From Rhodospirillales bacterium (GTDB taxonomy: Bacteria; Pseudomonadota; Alphaproteobacteria; Reyranellales; Reyranellaceae): a stretch of DNA of 36,042 bases. The DNA is taken from assembly GCA_016185145.1 (NCBI GenBank), contig JACPOB010000151.1, forward strand, positions 1-36,042. Reading direction: 5' to 3'. How positions within the stretch are numbered: position 1 is the stretch's first letter; each line of letters begins with the position of its first letter. Position numbers and translations under genes: made by a program. The notes beneath the pieces were generated by a model that had not been told where the DNA came from, searched no databases, and was given only the letters and a program-made list of their open reading frames with translations. Positions 7,935-14,721 of the stretch are shown piece after piece.

Positions 7935-8044
7935 CCTCACCCTGAGGAGCCACGCGCAGCGTGGCGTCTCGAAGGGTGGCCCACAGTCCCTTCGCTTGCC
8001 CACCCTTCGAGTCGCCACGCTGCGCGTGGCTCCTCAGGGTGAGG
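7935..8044. repeat. Palindromic repeat, CACCCTGAGGAG family, copy 1
   Basis: Arms of about 46 bases face each other: the left starts CCTCACCCTGAGGAGCCACG (7935) and the right ends with the complement CGTGGCTCCTCAGGGTGAGG (8044). Each arm has its own inner palindrome (CCACGCGCAGCGTGG at 7950-7964). A second copy with the same ends is at 27380-27505. It separates the hydrolase from the DUF4406-like gene. A 47-codon frame (7915-8058) runs right through it. Confidence 0.9.
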
Positions 8045-8054
8045 TCATCGTGCA

Positions 8055-8426
8055 ATGACGAACCAACTGATGATCCTGATTGCCGGTCCCTACCGCTCCG
8101 GGACCAACGACGATCCCGTGCTGATCCAGCGCAACGTCGATGCCATGGAGGACATGGCGCTGAAAGTGTTCCGGCGCGGCCACCTGCCGGTGCTGGGCGA
8201 GTGGTTCGCCCTGCCGCTGTTGAAGCACGCCGGCTCGAAGAAGACCGGCGACGCGGTGTTCGACGAGATCTTCCATCCGGTGGCGCGCGAGCTTGTCGGC
8301 AAGTGCGATGCCGTGCTGCGCATCGGCGGGCCGTCGGCCGGCGCCGACGACATGATCGCGACCGGCGAGCGGTTGGGCAAGCGCATCTTCCGCGACCTGT
8401 CGGAGATTCCCGAGCGCAAGCGCTGA
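8055..8426 (+). CDS. DUF4406-like (nucleoside deoxyribosyltransferase-fold) protein
   Basis: Protein of 123 residues with a short Rossmann-like fold. It begins MILIAGPYRSGTNDDPVLIQRNVDAMEDMA, the I.AGPY..G....N...A pattern of DUF4406 and nucleoside 2-deoxyribosyltransferase relatives, then FRRGHLPVLGEWFALPL, and later CDAVLRIGGPSAGADDMIATGERLGKRIF, where family members have cDalll..g...S.Ga..E...A..lG. Function in this family is mostly unknown; a nucleotide-sugar or nucleoside hydrolase role is possible. The ATG (8055) overlaps the TGA of the short repeat-borne frame. The MFS gene starts 3 bases after its stop. Confidence 0.83.
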   Translation: MTNQLMILIAGPYRSGTNDDPVLIQRNVDAMEDMALKVFRRGHLPVLGEWFALPLLKHAGSKKTGDAVFDEIFHPVARELVGKCDAVLRIGGPSAGADDMIATGERLGKRIFRDLSEIPERKR

Positions 8427-8429
8427 GCG

Positions 8430-9653
8430 ATGCGCAGCCCGTTCGCCATCGCAGTCAATGCTCTCGGCATCACGCAGATCACGGCGTGGGGCACCAGCTT
8501 CTATTGCCTGGGCGTGCTCGCCAAGCCGATCGCGGCGGAGACCGGCTGGGCGACCAGCACGATCTTCCTGGGCTTCAGCGTCGCGCTGGTGACCATGGGC
8601 GTGATCTCGACGTCGGTCGGACGCCTGATCGACCGCATCGGCGCACGCATCATCATGTCGGTCGGCACGGTGATCGTCTCGCTCGGCCTGTTTGCGCTGG
8701 CGCAGGTTCACGACGTCGTCCTGTATTTCGCGGCCTGGGTGGTGGTAGGGATCGGCATGCGCTGCTGCCTCTACGACGCCGCCTTCGCCGCCCTGGTGCA
8801 GGTCGTGCCGAGCCGCGGACGGGCAGCGATTTCCTATCTCACGCTCTACGGGGCCTATGCCTCGACGGTCTTCTGGGTGGTCGGCCACTATCTCAACGAG
8901 ACCCACGGCTGGCGTGGCACGCTGATGCTGTTTGCGGCGATCAATCTCGTGATCTGTCTGCCGTTGAATTGGCTCGGCCTGTCCTGGCGCGAGACGGGCA
9001 CGGCGACCTCGACGGCCAAGACCACCGCGTCGCCGTCCGAACCTACGGCGCTGCGAGGCCGGCAGCGCATCGTCGGCATCGCCCTCTTCGCCCTCATCAT
9101 GTCGCTGAACGGGTTCGTGTTCGGCGTGATCTCGCTGCAGCTCGTGCCCCTGCTCGAAGCGGCAGGGCTGGCGGGTGCGGTCGCCGTGTGGGTCGCCTCG
9201 CTGAAGGGCCACGGCCAGTTCGGCGGTCGGCTCGTGGAAATTTTCTTCGCCAAGAACCTGAAAGCCATGACGGTGGCGCGCATCGCCATCGGCATCCTGC
9301 CGCCCTGCCTGGTGCTGCTGATGCTGGCGCAGGGCGAGCTCTGGCGGCTGGTCGCCTTCACCCTGCTGCTGGGCGCCTCGCAGGGCGTGATCACCATCGT
9401 GCGCGGCGCCGTGCCGCTGGCGCTGTTCGGCGCCGAGGGTTACGGCGCCGTTCTTGGCCTGATCGCCACGCCGATCCTGCTGGTCAACGCCTTCTCGCCG
9501 GCCCTGTTCGCCCTGATCGTCGACCAGATCGGCTGGCACAACGGCTTCTACGTGCTGCTGGCCTGCTCGATCCTGACCTGGATCGCCATCGAATTGATGT
9601 CGCGCTGGTACGAATCTTCGCTGGGGGCGCGCCACTCCAGTGGCGCGTCATGA
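8430..9653 (+). CDS. MFS transporter
   Basis: Major facilitator permease of 407 residues in the inner membrane, with the pattern of 12 membrane helices in two halves joined by a hydrophilic linker (about residues 188-210, TGTATSTAKTTASPSEPTALRG). The A-like motif GRLIDRIGARIIMSVG follows helix 2, and the second half has the equivalent GGRLVEIFFAKNL. It matches monocarboxylate/OFA-type proteobacterial MFS proteins in general shape, but substrate is not readable. The last residues, after SRWYESS, are LGARHSSGAS and are encoded by a palindromic repeat, so the native C-terminus was probably replaced. It starts 3 bases after the DUF4406-like stop. Confidence 0.92.
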   Translation: MRSPFAIAVNALGITQITAWGTSFYCLGVLAKPIAAETGWATSTIFLGFSVALVTMGVISTSVGRLIDRIGARIIMSVGTVIVSLGLFALAQVHDVVLYFAAWVVVGIGMRCCLYDAAFAALVQVVPSRGRAAISYLTLYGAYASTVFWVVGHYLNETHGWRGTLMLFAAINLVICLPLNWLGLSWRETGTATSTAKTTASPSEPTALRGRQRIVGIALFALIMSLNGFVFGVISLQLVPLLEAAGLAGAVAVWVASLKGHGQFGGRLVEIFFAKNLKAMTVARIAIGILPPCLVLLMLAQGELWRLVAFTLLLGASQGVITIVRGAVPLALFGAEGYGAVLGLIATPILLVNAFSPALFALIVDQIGWHNGFYVLLACSILTWIAIELMSRWYESSLGARHSSGAS

Positions 9654-9712
9654 AGACAGCTTGACCCAGCACCACCTCACCGTGAGGTGGTGCTGGATGG
9701 CGCGCCCCCAGC
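9620..9712. repeat. Double palindrome between convergent genes (possible bidirectional terminator)
   Basis: Outer arms GCTGGGGGCGCGCCA (9620-9634) and TGGCGCGCCCCCAGC (9698-9712) are exact complements. Inside is a second perfect hairpin, CCAGCACCACCTCAC (9666-9680) with GTGAGGTGGTGCTGG (9682-9696), and a small one, GCGCCACTCCAGTGGCGC (9629-9646). The MFS stop lies inside it, and the SDR remnant ends two bases beyond. The GCTGGGGGCGCGCCACTCCA block recurs at 29954, and its complement at 11312-11326. Confidence 0.85.
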
Positions 9713-9713
9713 G

Positions 9714-10127
9714 CTAGAACGGCTCCTTGTAGGACCTTGGATCGATCTCGTGCGTCCAGGCGCTGCGATGCTGGGTGTGCAGGTACCAGTAGCTGTCGGC
9801 GATGGCCGCGATGTTCAGCAGCCCGTCGGCGCCGGCCTTCTCCTTGCGGTTGAAGACGGCGAGATCGGTCGGCGCGCCGTCGGCATCGTCCGCCATGGCC
9901 TTGTCCCACAGCGAGATCACCTCGGCTTCCCTGGTGCCGTCGACCGTCACCGCGGTCGCCGAACCGTTGGCGGCACGGATCGAATCCACGACCTTCTCGA
10001 TCTTGGCGGCCGTGCGGCCGACCACCAGCACATGGTAACCCTCTTTCGCAAAGCGGCGGCTGGCGGCGGCGCCCAGGCCCTTTTCCGCACCGACGCCCAG
10101 AACGACTGCCTTCTTTTTTATCGCCAT
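9714..10127 (-). pseudogene. SDR-family oxidoreductase with internal deletion
   Basis: Remnant of a short-chain dehydrogenase, 137 residues instead of about 240. The N-terminus keeps beta-1 and the NAD(P) loop, KKAVVLGVGAEKGLGAAASRRFAKEG, and continues normally to TDLAVFN (residue 93). It then jumps to KEKAGADGLLNIAAIADSYWYLHTQHRSAW...KEPF, the standard C-terminal end of this SDR subgroup. The region that should lie between, with the NAG motif, catalytic Ser and YxxxK, is missing, but the frame is intact. The join is near 9848. It cannot be a working SDR; it may be decaying or have a non-enzymatic role. The ATG at 10127 begins MAIKKKAVVLG. Confidence 0.82.
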
Positions 10128-10198
10128 ATCGATCCTCGCGACCACCAAGCTGCGAGGAACTTGCGGTGCAGGCAGGGGCTTCGCTACGGTCCGCCCGC

Positions 10199-10714
10199 AT
10201 GAAACTACCTCCCTACCCCATGATCGAACTCGATCTGTCGGCGCCGTTCGACCAGCACCGCGCCACCGTCCTGCCGGAGTGGATCGACTGGAACGGCCAC
10301 ATGAACGTCGGCTTCTATGTCGTCGCCTTCGACAAGGCGACCGACACGCTGTGCGGCCAGTTCGGCTGCAGCTGGGAATACACGCGCGAGAAGATCGGCA
10401 TGACCTTCGTGCTCGAGGCGCACGTCACCTACGACCGCGAGGTCAAGGAGGCCGACCCGCTGCGCATCACCACGCAGATCCTCGACCACGACGCCAAGCG
10501 CCTCCACTTCATCCATTGCATGTATCACGAGAGCGAGGGTTATCTCGCCGCCACCAACGAGCTAATGCTGATGCACATCGACTATGAGACGCGGCGCTCG
10601 GCGCCGTGGCCCGAATGGGCGATGGAACGCATCGACAAGCTCGCGGCCGCGCACAAGAAGCTGCCGGCGCCATCACAGGCCGGCCGTCTGATCGGCATCA
10701 AGAGGAAGAAGTAG
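10199..10714 (+). CDS. Hot-dog acyl-CoA thioesterase, paralogue 1
   Basis: Thioesterase of 171 residues with a single hot-dog fold, expected to hydrolyse acyl-CoA. The signature WIDWNGHMNVGFYVVAFDKATD (about 28-49) carries the family's N-GHMN acid/amide loop, followed by EKIGMTFVLEAHVTYDREVKEADPLRITTQILDHDAKRLHFIHCMYH. It resembles the thioesterase domain found with L-carnitine dehydrogenase. The ATG at 10199 gives the same length as its neighbour; an ATG at 10220 is possible. The second copy begins 3 bases after this stop, so the pair is an operon born of tandem duplication. Confidence 0.9.
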   Translation: MKLPPYPMIELDLSAPFDQHRATVLPEWIDWNGHMNVGFYVVAFDKATDTLCGQFGCSWEYTREKIGMTFVLEAHVTYDREVKEADPLRITTQILDHDAKRLHFIHCMYHESEGYLAATNELMLMHIDYETRRSAPWPEWAMERIDKLAAAHKKLPAPSQAGRLIGIKRKK

Positions 10715-10717
10715 CGT

Positions 10718-11233
10718 ATGCTCGATTCACTGCCTTACGAGCTGCCCGAGCTGGTCACCCGGGCGCCGCTCGACACCCATACATCGAAGGTGCTGCCCGA
10801 ATGGGTCGACTGGAACGGCCACATGAACGTGGCCTTCTACGTCACCGCCTTCGACCAGGCCTCGGGCGCCTTCATGCGCAACATGGGGCTGGGCCGGCGC
10901 TACGTCGATGGCAAGCTCGGCATGACCTTCGTGCTGGAGACCCACGTCACCTACGACCGCGAGATGCGCGAGGGCGCACCGATGCGCTTCACGACGCAGC
11001 TTCTGGCGCGCGACGCCAAGAAGGTCCATCTCTTCCACGAGATGCATCACGGCGAGCAGGGCTATCTCGCGGCGACCAACGAGACGATCGTGATGAACAT
11101 CGACTATGCCAGCCGCCGCTCGGCGCCCTGGCCGGTCCCCGTGGCGACGCGGCTGGAGGAGCTGTGGGAGGCCCACAAGGACCTGCCGCGGCCGGCCAAG
11201 GCGGGGCGGGTGATGGGGTTGGCGAAAAGGTAG
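10718..11233 (+). CDS. Hot-dog acyl-CoA thioesterase, paralogue 2
   Basis: Also 171 residues and alignable to paralogue 1 from end to end: VLPEWVDWNGHMNVAFYVTAFDQASG, then GKLGMTFVLETHVTYDREMREGAPMRFTTQLLARDAKKVHLFHEMHHGEQGYLAATNE and RRSAPWP. The conserved catalytic loop NGHMN is intact. Ribosome site AGAGGAAGAAG lies at the end of paralogue 1. Differences concentrate in helix alpha-1 and its neighbour (QASGAFMRNMGLGRRYVDG against KATDTLCGQFGCSWEYTRE), which line the acyl pocket in hot-dog enzymes, so the two may prefer different acyl chains or act as a heteromer. A palindromic repeat begins right after the stop. Confidence 0.9.
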   Translation: MLDSLPYELPELVTRAPLDTHTSKVLPEWVDWNGHMNVAFYVTAFDQASGAFMRNMGLGRRYVDGKLGMTFVLETHVTYDREMREGAPMRFTTQLLARDAKKVHLFHEMHHGEQGYLAATNETIVMNIDYASRRSAPWPVPVATRLEELWEAHKDLPRPAKAGRVMGLAKR

Positions 11234-11235
11234 TC

Positions 11236-11326
11236 TTCCGGACCGCGAGCCTCCGGCTCGCTCATGAAACAAGAGCGAGCCGGAGGCTCGCGGTCCGGAA
11301 AAGCATGAGAGTGGCGCGCCCCCAGC
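11236..11326. repeat. Composite palindrome: GGACCGCGAGCC hairpin plus GCGCGCC half-element
   Basis: A perfect hairpin with 28-base arms: the left arm (11236-11263) starts TTCCGGACCGCGAGCCTCCG, the right arm (11273-11300) is its exact complement, and the loop is ATGAAACAA. It is followed by AGCATGAGAG and TGGCGCGCCCCCAGC (11312-11326), the same half-element as in the 9620-9712 repeat. It lies between convergent stops of a thioesterase and the GNAT gene and can terminate both. Confidence 0.9.
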
Positions 11327-11823
11327 TACCCCTGCGCCAGCTTCTCCAGCGCCTCGCCGCTCAGGCGGTAGGGCAGCCAATTCCGGATCCACTTGAAGCC
11401 GATGCGCTCATAGAAGCCGCGCGCCGGATTCCAGTCGAGCACGTTGAGGTCGATGCGCTTGCATCCCTTGGCAACGCACTCCTGCGCCAGCGCCTGCATC
11501 AGCGCGCGCGCCACGCCGCCGCGGCGCTCCTCGGGCACCACCCAGATGTCCTCGATGAAGATGCCGCGCGCGGCGGTCCATACCGAGTAGTTGAAGGTGT
11601 AGAGCACGAAGCCCACGGGCGCGCCGCCGCGCTCGGCGATCAGGGCGGCGAACTGCGGGTCCTTGCCGAAGCCGTCGCGCGCCAGCGACTGCGGCGTCGC
11701 GGTGACGGCGTCGGGCTCGTCCTCGTAGTTCGCGAGATCGACCGAGAAGCGATGCAGCAGCTCGACATCGTCGACCGTCGCCAGGCGGACGGTGGCAGCG
11801 GCAACGGGTGCCTTGTCGTTCAT
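11326..11823 (-). CDS. GNAT-family N-acetyltransferase
   Basis: Acetyl-CoA-dependent N-acetyltransferase of 165 residues. The acetyl-CoA loop is EDIWVVPEERRGGVARALMQAL (R-x-x-G-x-A type), followed by CKRIDLNVLDWNPARGFYERIGF, the usual beta-5/alpha-4 region with N-x-x-A-x-x-FYE. The order and the IFIEDIWV strand resemble diamine/spermidine acetyltransferases, so a small amine substrate is plausible but not shown. The ATG at 11823 is part of an ATGA overlap with the stop of the DUF2783 gene, so the two are translationally coupled. The stop codon abuts a repeat element. Confidence 0.9.
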   Translation of the reverse strand: MNDKAPVAAATVRLATVDDVELLHRFSVDLANYEDEPDAVTATPQSLARDGFGKDPQFAALIAERGGAPVGFVLYTFNYSVWTAARGIFIEDIWVVPEERRGGVARALMQALAQECVAKGCKRIDLNVLDWNPARGFYERIGFKWIRNWLPYRLSGEALEKLAQG

Positions 11824-12011
11824 GTCGCGGCGGCCTCCTTCAATGCTTCGCGGATCACGGCCTCGTCGCCGATGTGATTGACCAGCAGCAGGATCAGCCG
11901 CGCGTCGAAGTCGCGGCACTGCTCGTCGCTCATGCCCTTATGGGCGTCGACGATGGCGTCGTAGACGTCGTCGGGTCGGGCGAGGTTCAAGGTTCGTCGC
12001 AAAGCCGTCAT
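11820..12011 (-). CDS. DUF2783 protein
   Basis: Small protein of 63 residues, mostly helical: LNLARPDDVYDAIVDAHKGMSDEQCRDFDARLILLLVNHIGDEAVIREALKEA. The pattern LxLxxPDxxYDxxxxAHxGxSxExxxxxxARLxLLLxNHIGDxxxxxEA is that of DUF2783, a family commonly found next to FAD monooxygenases, as here. Start and stop are both ATGA overlaps (12008-12011 and 11820-11823), so it is locked between the monooxygenase and the GNAT gene. Its role is unknown; co-translation suggests a partner or stabiliser of the monooxygenase. Confidence 0.88.
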   Translation of the reverse strand: MTALRRTLNLARPDDVYDAIVDAHKGMSDEQCRDFDARLILLLVNHIGDEAVIREALKEAAAT

Positions 12012-13594
12012 GCGTGGCTCCTGCCCGTGTCACGTCCTTGGGCCCGCTCGAGGGCGGCGGTGACGGCGGCGCGATCATGGTTGCGCCAGCGCGCCGCGAC
12101 GTAGCGATCGGGGCGGATCAGATAGGTCGTGCCGGGACGGGCATCGTAGCGCCGCCAGGCCAGGCCATTGCCGCCGACCGCGATGCCGGCGACGCCGTCC
12201 GGCGGCTCGACCTGGCGCTCGCCGAACGTCAGCAGGCCGAAGTCGCGGCCGAGCCGGTCGATCAGCCAGCCGTTACCGACGGGCGCATCGAGCATCGCGC
12301 GCCCGGGCCCCGGGCCGCTGGCCCAGTCGCCGTCGCGGTCCGGCGTGTCGAGCGACGACTCGGGCTGCAGCGTCGGCACCGACAGGCGGCCGCTGTTGAT
12401 CAGGGCGCGGGCGAAGGGGAAATCGCGCGCCAAGGCGAGCGCGGCGTCGCGAAAGGCGCGCGACGCCGGAAACTTGGGCGTGATGAAGTCGGTGCTGCGC
12501 GTCGAGTTGAGGATGTTCTCGCGCGCCGCCGCCCGGCGCTCGCGGTCGTAGCTGTCGAGCAGCGCCACGGGCGCCTTGCCGCCGATGACCAGGGCGAGCT
12601 TCCAGGCGAGATTGTCGACGTCGGCGATCGCGCCGTTGCCGCCGCGTGCGCCGAACGGGGAGACGACATGAGCGGCGTCGCCGGCGAAGATCACGCGGCC
12701 CTCGACGAAGCGCTGCATCATGCGGCAGGTGAAGGTGTAGACGCTGCTCCATTCGTGCTCCCAGCGCGCCTCGGGGCCGAACATCATGCGCAGGCGGCGG
12801 TCGATGTTCTCGGGCTTCTTCTCCTCCTCGGCATCGGCGTCGCGGCCGAGCTGGAAGTCGACGCGCAGCACGTTGTCGGCCTGGCGGTGCAGCAGCACCG
12901 AGTTGGTGGGATGGAACGGCGGATAGAACCAGAAGCGCCGCTCCTTGGGCAATTCGTCGAGCAGACGGATGTCGGCGATCAGGAACTGGTCATGGAAGAC
13001 CTCGCCCTCGAACGCCAGGCCGAGCATGTGGCGCACAGCGCTGCGCACGCCGTCGCAGGCGACCAGCCATTCGGCCTCCAGGGTATAGCGACCGTCCGGC
13101 GTCTCGACCTCGACCGCGACATGATCGTCGTGCGGCGCGACGCCTATGACCTTGTTGCGGAAGCGCATCTCGATCGCAGGCTCGGCGAGGCAGCGCTCGT
13201 ACAGGAATTCCTCGACGTAGTACTGCTGCAGGTTCACGAAGGCCGGGAACTTGTGGCCGGGTTCGGGCTGCAGGTTGAAGCGGTAGACGGCCTGATCGCG
13301 GAGATAGACCTCGCCCTGCTCCCAGGTGATGCCCTTGTCGACCATGCGTTGCGAAATGCCGAAGCGGTCCCACACTTCGAGGCTGTGCTTGGCCTGGCAG
13401 ATCGAGCGGCTGCCGACGCTCACCGTATCGTCCTCGTCGAGCACGACCGTCGGCACGCCGCGCGCCGCAAGCTGCAGCGCCAGGGTCGGCCCCGCCATGC
13501 CGGCGCCGACGACGACGACGGGACGGCGTGCTGCCTTGCCGTCGAGCTCGGGCGGACGCCGGTACGGATAGTGGCGGTACTCGTATGAACTCAT
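12008..13594 (-). CDS. FAD-dependent aromatic hydroxylase (PHBH/MhpA-like)
   Basis: Group A flavoprotein monooxygenase of 528 residues, expected to hydroxylate a phenolic or similar aromatic substrate with NAD(P)H and O2. Three signature motifs are seen: GAGMAG (30-35, FAD ADP loop), ACDGVRSAVR (180-188, DG motif) and IFAGDAAHVVSPFGARGGN (302-320, GD motif), followed by ADVDNLAWKLALV. The C-terminal thioredoxin-like part (about 420-515) is present. The length fits the 3-(3-hydroxyphenyl)propionate hydroxylase group, but the substrate is not deducible. Just before the ATG there is no clear ribosome site; a palindromic hairpin ends 8 bases upstream. It is the first gene of the DUF2783-GNAT coupled trio and lies downstream of the MBL gene. 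Confidence 0.93.
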   Translation of the reverse strand: MSSYEYRHYPYRRPPELDGKAARRPVVVVGAGMAGPTLALQLAARGVPTVVLDEDDTVSVGSRSICQAKHSLEVWDRFGISQRMVDKGITWEQGEVYLRDQAVYRFNLQPEPGHKFPAFVNLQQYYVEEFLYERCLAEPAIEMRFRNKVIGVAPHDDHVAVEVETPDGRYTLEAEWLVACDGVRSAVRHMLGLAFEGEVFHDQFLIADIRLLDELPKERRFWFYPPFHPTNSVLLHRQADNVLRVDFQLGRDADAEEEKKPENIDRRLRMMFGPEARWEHEWSSVYTFTCRMMQRFVEGRVIFAGDAAHVVSPFGARGGNGAIADVDNLAWKLALVIGGKAPVALLDSYDRERRAAARENILNSTRSTDFITPKFPASRAFRDAALALARDFPFARALINSGRLSVPTLQPESSLDTPDRDGDWASGPGPGRAMLDAPVGNGWLIDRLGRDFGLLTFGERQVEPPDGVAGIAVGGNGLAWRRYDARPGTTYLIRPDRYVAARWRNHDRAAVTAALERAQGRDTGRSHA

Positions 13595-13602
13595 TGTCTT
13601 AC

Positions 13603-13667
13603 GGACCGCGAGCCTCCGGCTCGCTCAAGCTCATGAGCGAGCCGGAGGCTCGCGGTCCAGAAGAGCA
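13603..13667. repeat. GGACCGCGAGCC hairpin, second copy
   Basis: Perfect 24-base arms: the left (13603-13626) starts GGACCGCGAGCCTCCGGCTC and the right (13635-13658) ends with GGCTCGCGGTCC. The loop is AAGCTCAT. The flank AGAAGAGCATG on the right matches the AGCATG flank of the 11236 copy. It sits between the MBL stop and the monooxygenase start, with its lower edge 8 bases from the ATG, so in mRNA the stem is next to the initiation site. Confidence 0.9.
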
Positions 13668-13670
13668 TGG

Positions 13671-14624
13671 TCACGCCTTCTCCAGCGCCGACCACATCTC
13701 GATGTCGCGTTCGGCGGTCCAGATGCGCGGATGGTCGAGGCCCTTGGCCTCGTCGTAGGCGCGCGACACGTCGAACGGCATGCAGTGCTCGAAGATCACC
13801 CAGTTGCCGTAGCGCGGCTGCAGGGCGGCCATCGCCTTGTCGTAGGCCTGCTTCAGCGTATCGCCGGCCTCGGCGCTCTTGGACACGGCCTTGTAGAGCT
13901 CGCTCAGGAAGGCCTGCGTGCCGGCAATGCCCTCCTCGACGGCCGCTTCGCCCATCAACGCATCGCCGCGGCCCGGCACCAGGGCGAGCGCCTTGAGGTC
14001 GCGCAGCTTCTGCAGGGTCTCGGGCCAGTCCTTGTAGTGTGCGTCTCCGGCATAGGGTGTGGCGCCGTACTCGACGAGGTCGCCGCTGAACAGGGTGCGC
14101 TCCTCGGGCAGCCAGACGATCGTGTCTCCCTTGGTGTGGCCACGGCCGGCATGGATGATGTCGACCTGCAGCTTGCCCAGCCACAGCGACATGCGGTCGG
14201 CGAAGGTGATGGTGGGCCAGGTCAGCCCGGGGATGGTCTCGGCGGCATCGAACAGGCGCGGGAAGCGCTGCAGCTCGGATTTGTAGTCCTGCGCGCCGCG
14301 CTCGACGATCATCTCGCGCGTGGCTTCGCTGCAAATGATGTGCTGCGGCTCGAAGCCCGAGGCGCCCAGCACGCGCACCGCGTGGTAATGCGACAGCACG
14401 ACGTACTTGATCGGCTTGTCGGTGACGGTGCGGATGTACTCGATGACCTTGTGCGCCATCTTGGGCGTCGCCTGCGCATCGACCACCAGCACTGCGTCGT
14501 CGCCGACCACGATCCCGGTATTGGGATCGCCCTCGGCGGTGAAGGCGTAAGCATGCTCCGACAGGCGGCTGAAGGTGATCTTCTTCTCCGCCAAATCCGC
14601 CTGTGAGGCGAAGGCCCGGGCCAT
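13671..14624 (-). CDS. MBL-fold protein with altered metal-binding motif
   Basis: Metallo-beta-lactamase-fold protein of 317 residues. The fold is clear: VVGDDAVLVVDAQATPKMAHKVIEYIRTVTDKPIKYVVLSHYHAVRVLGASGF, HAGRGHTKGDTIVWLPEERTLFSGDLVEY, and a long helical C-terminal part. The usual H-x-H-x-D-H is here HYHAVR (79-84), losing the Asp-His pair, and the late PGHG is PGRG (Arg219). His79, His81, His163 and Asp182 remain. So it may bind one metal or none, or belong to a specialised subfamily. ATG 14624 is chosen over 14651 because GGAG lies nine bases upstream. It is upstream of the monooxygenase and probably in the same transcript. Confidence 0.88.
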   Translation of the reverse strand: MARAFASQADLAEKKITFSRLSEHAYAFTAEGDPNTGIVVGDDAVLVVDAQATPKMAHKVIEYIRTVTDKPIKYVVLSHYHAVRVLGASGFEPQHIICSEATREMIVERGAQDYKSELQRFPRLFDAAETIPGLTWPTITFADRMSLWLGKLQVDIIHAGRGHTKGDTIVWLPEERTLFSGDLVEYGATPYAGDAHYKDWPETLQKLRDLKALALVPGRGDALMGEAAVEEGIAGTQAFLSELYKAVSKSAEAGDTLKQAYDKAMAALQPRYGNWVIFEHCMPFDVSRAYDEAKGLDHPRIWTAERDIEMWSALEKA

Positions 14625-14644
14625 CGTTCTGTCTCCTTGAACAG

Positions 14645-14715
14645 CTGTCATCCCGAGCGCAGCGAGGGACCTTTCATCGCGACGGAAAGGCCCCTCGCTA
14701 CGCCCGGGGTGACAG
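14645..14715. repeat. GTCATCCCGAGC palindromic repeat
   Basis: Left arm starts CTGTCATCCCGAGCGCAGCG (14645) and continues GAGGGACCTTTC; the right arm, GGAAAGGCCCCTCGCTACGC then CCGGGGTGACAG (ending 14715), is its imperfect complement, with the loop ATCGCGAC. It lies between the HtrA-like stop and the MBL start in the same transcription direction, and could end the upstream transcript. This sequence type (TGTCATCCCGAGCG...) resembles a dispersed repeat of many alphaproteobacterial genomes. Confidence 0.85.
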
Positions 14716-14721
14716 TATAGC

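Noticed and set aside
7935..8044. Possible CRISPR-like or tRNA-like structure from the strong inverted repeats
   Set aside because: The repeats are single nested palindromes, not regularly spaced units, and have no tRNA arms or CCA-type end.
12014..13588. Plus-strand frame of 524 codons opposite the FAD monooxygenase
   Set aside because: It mirrors the minus-strand gene through GC-rich codons; the minus-strand frame has three diagnostic FAD motifs.
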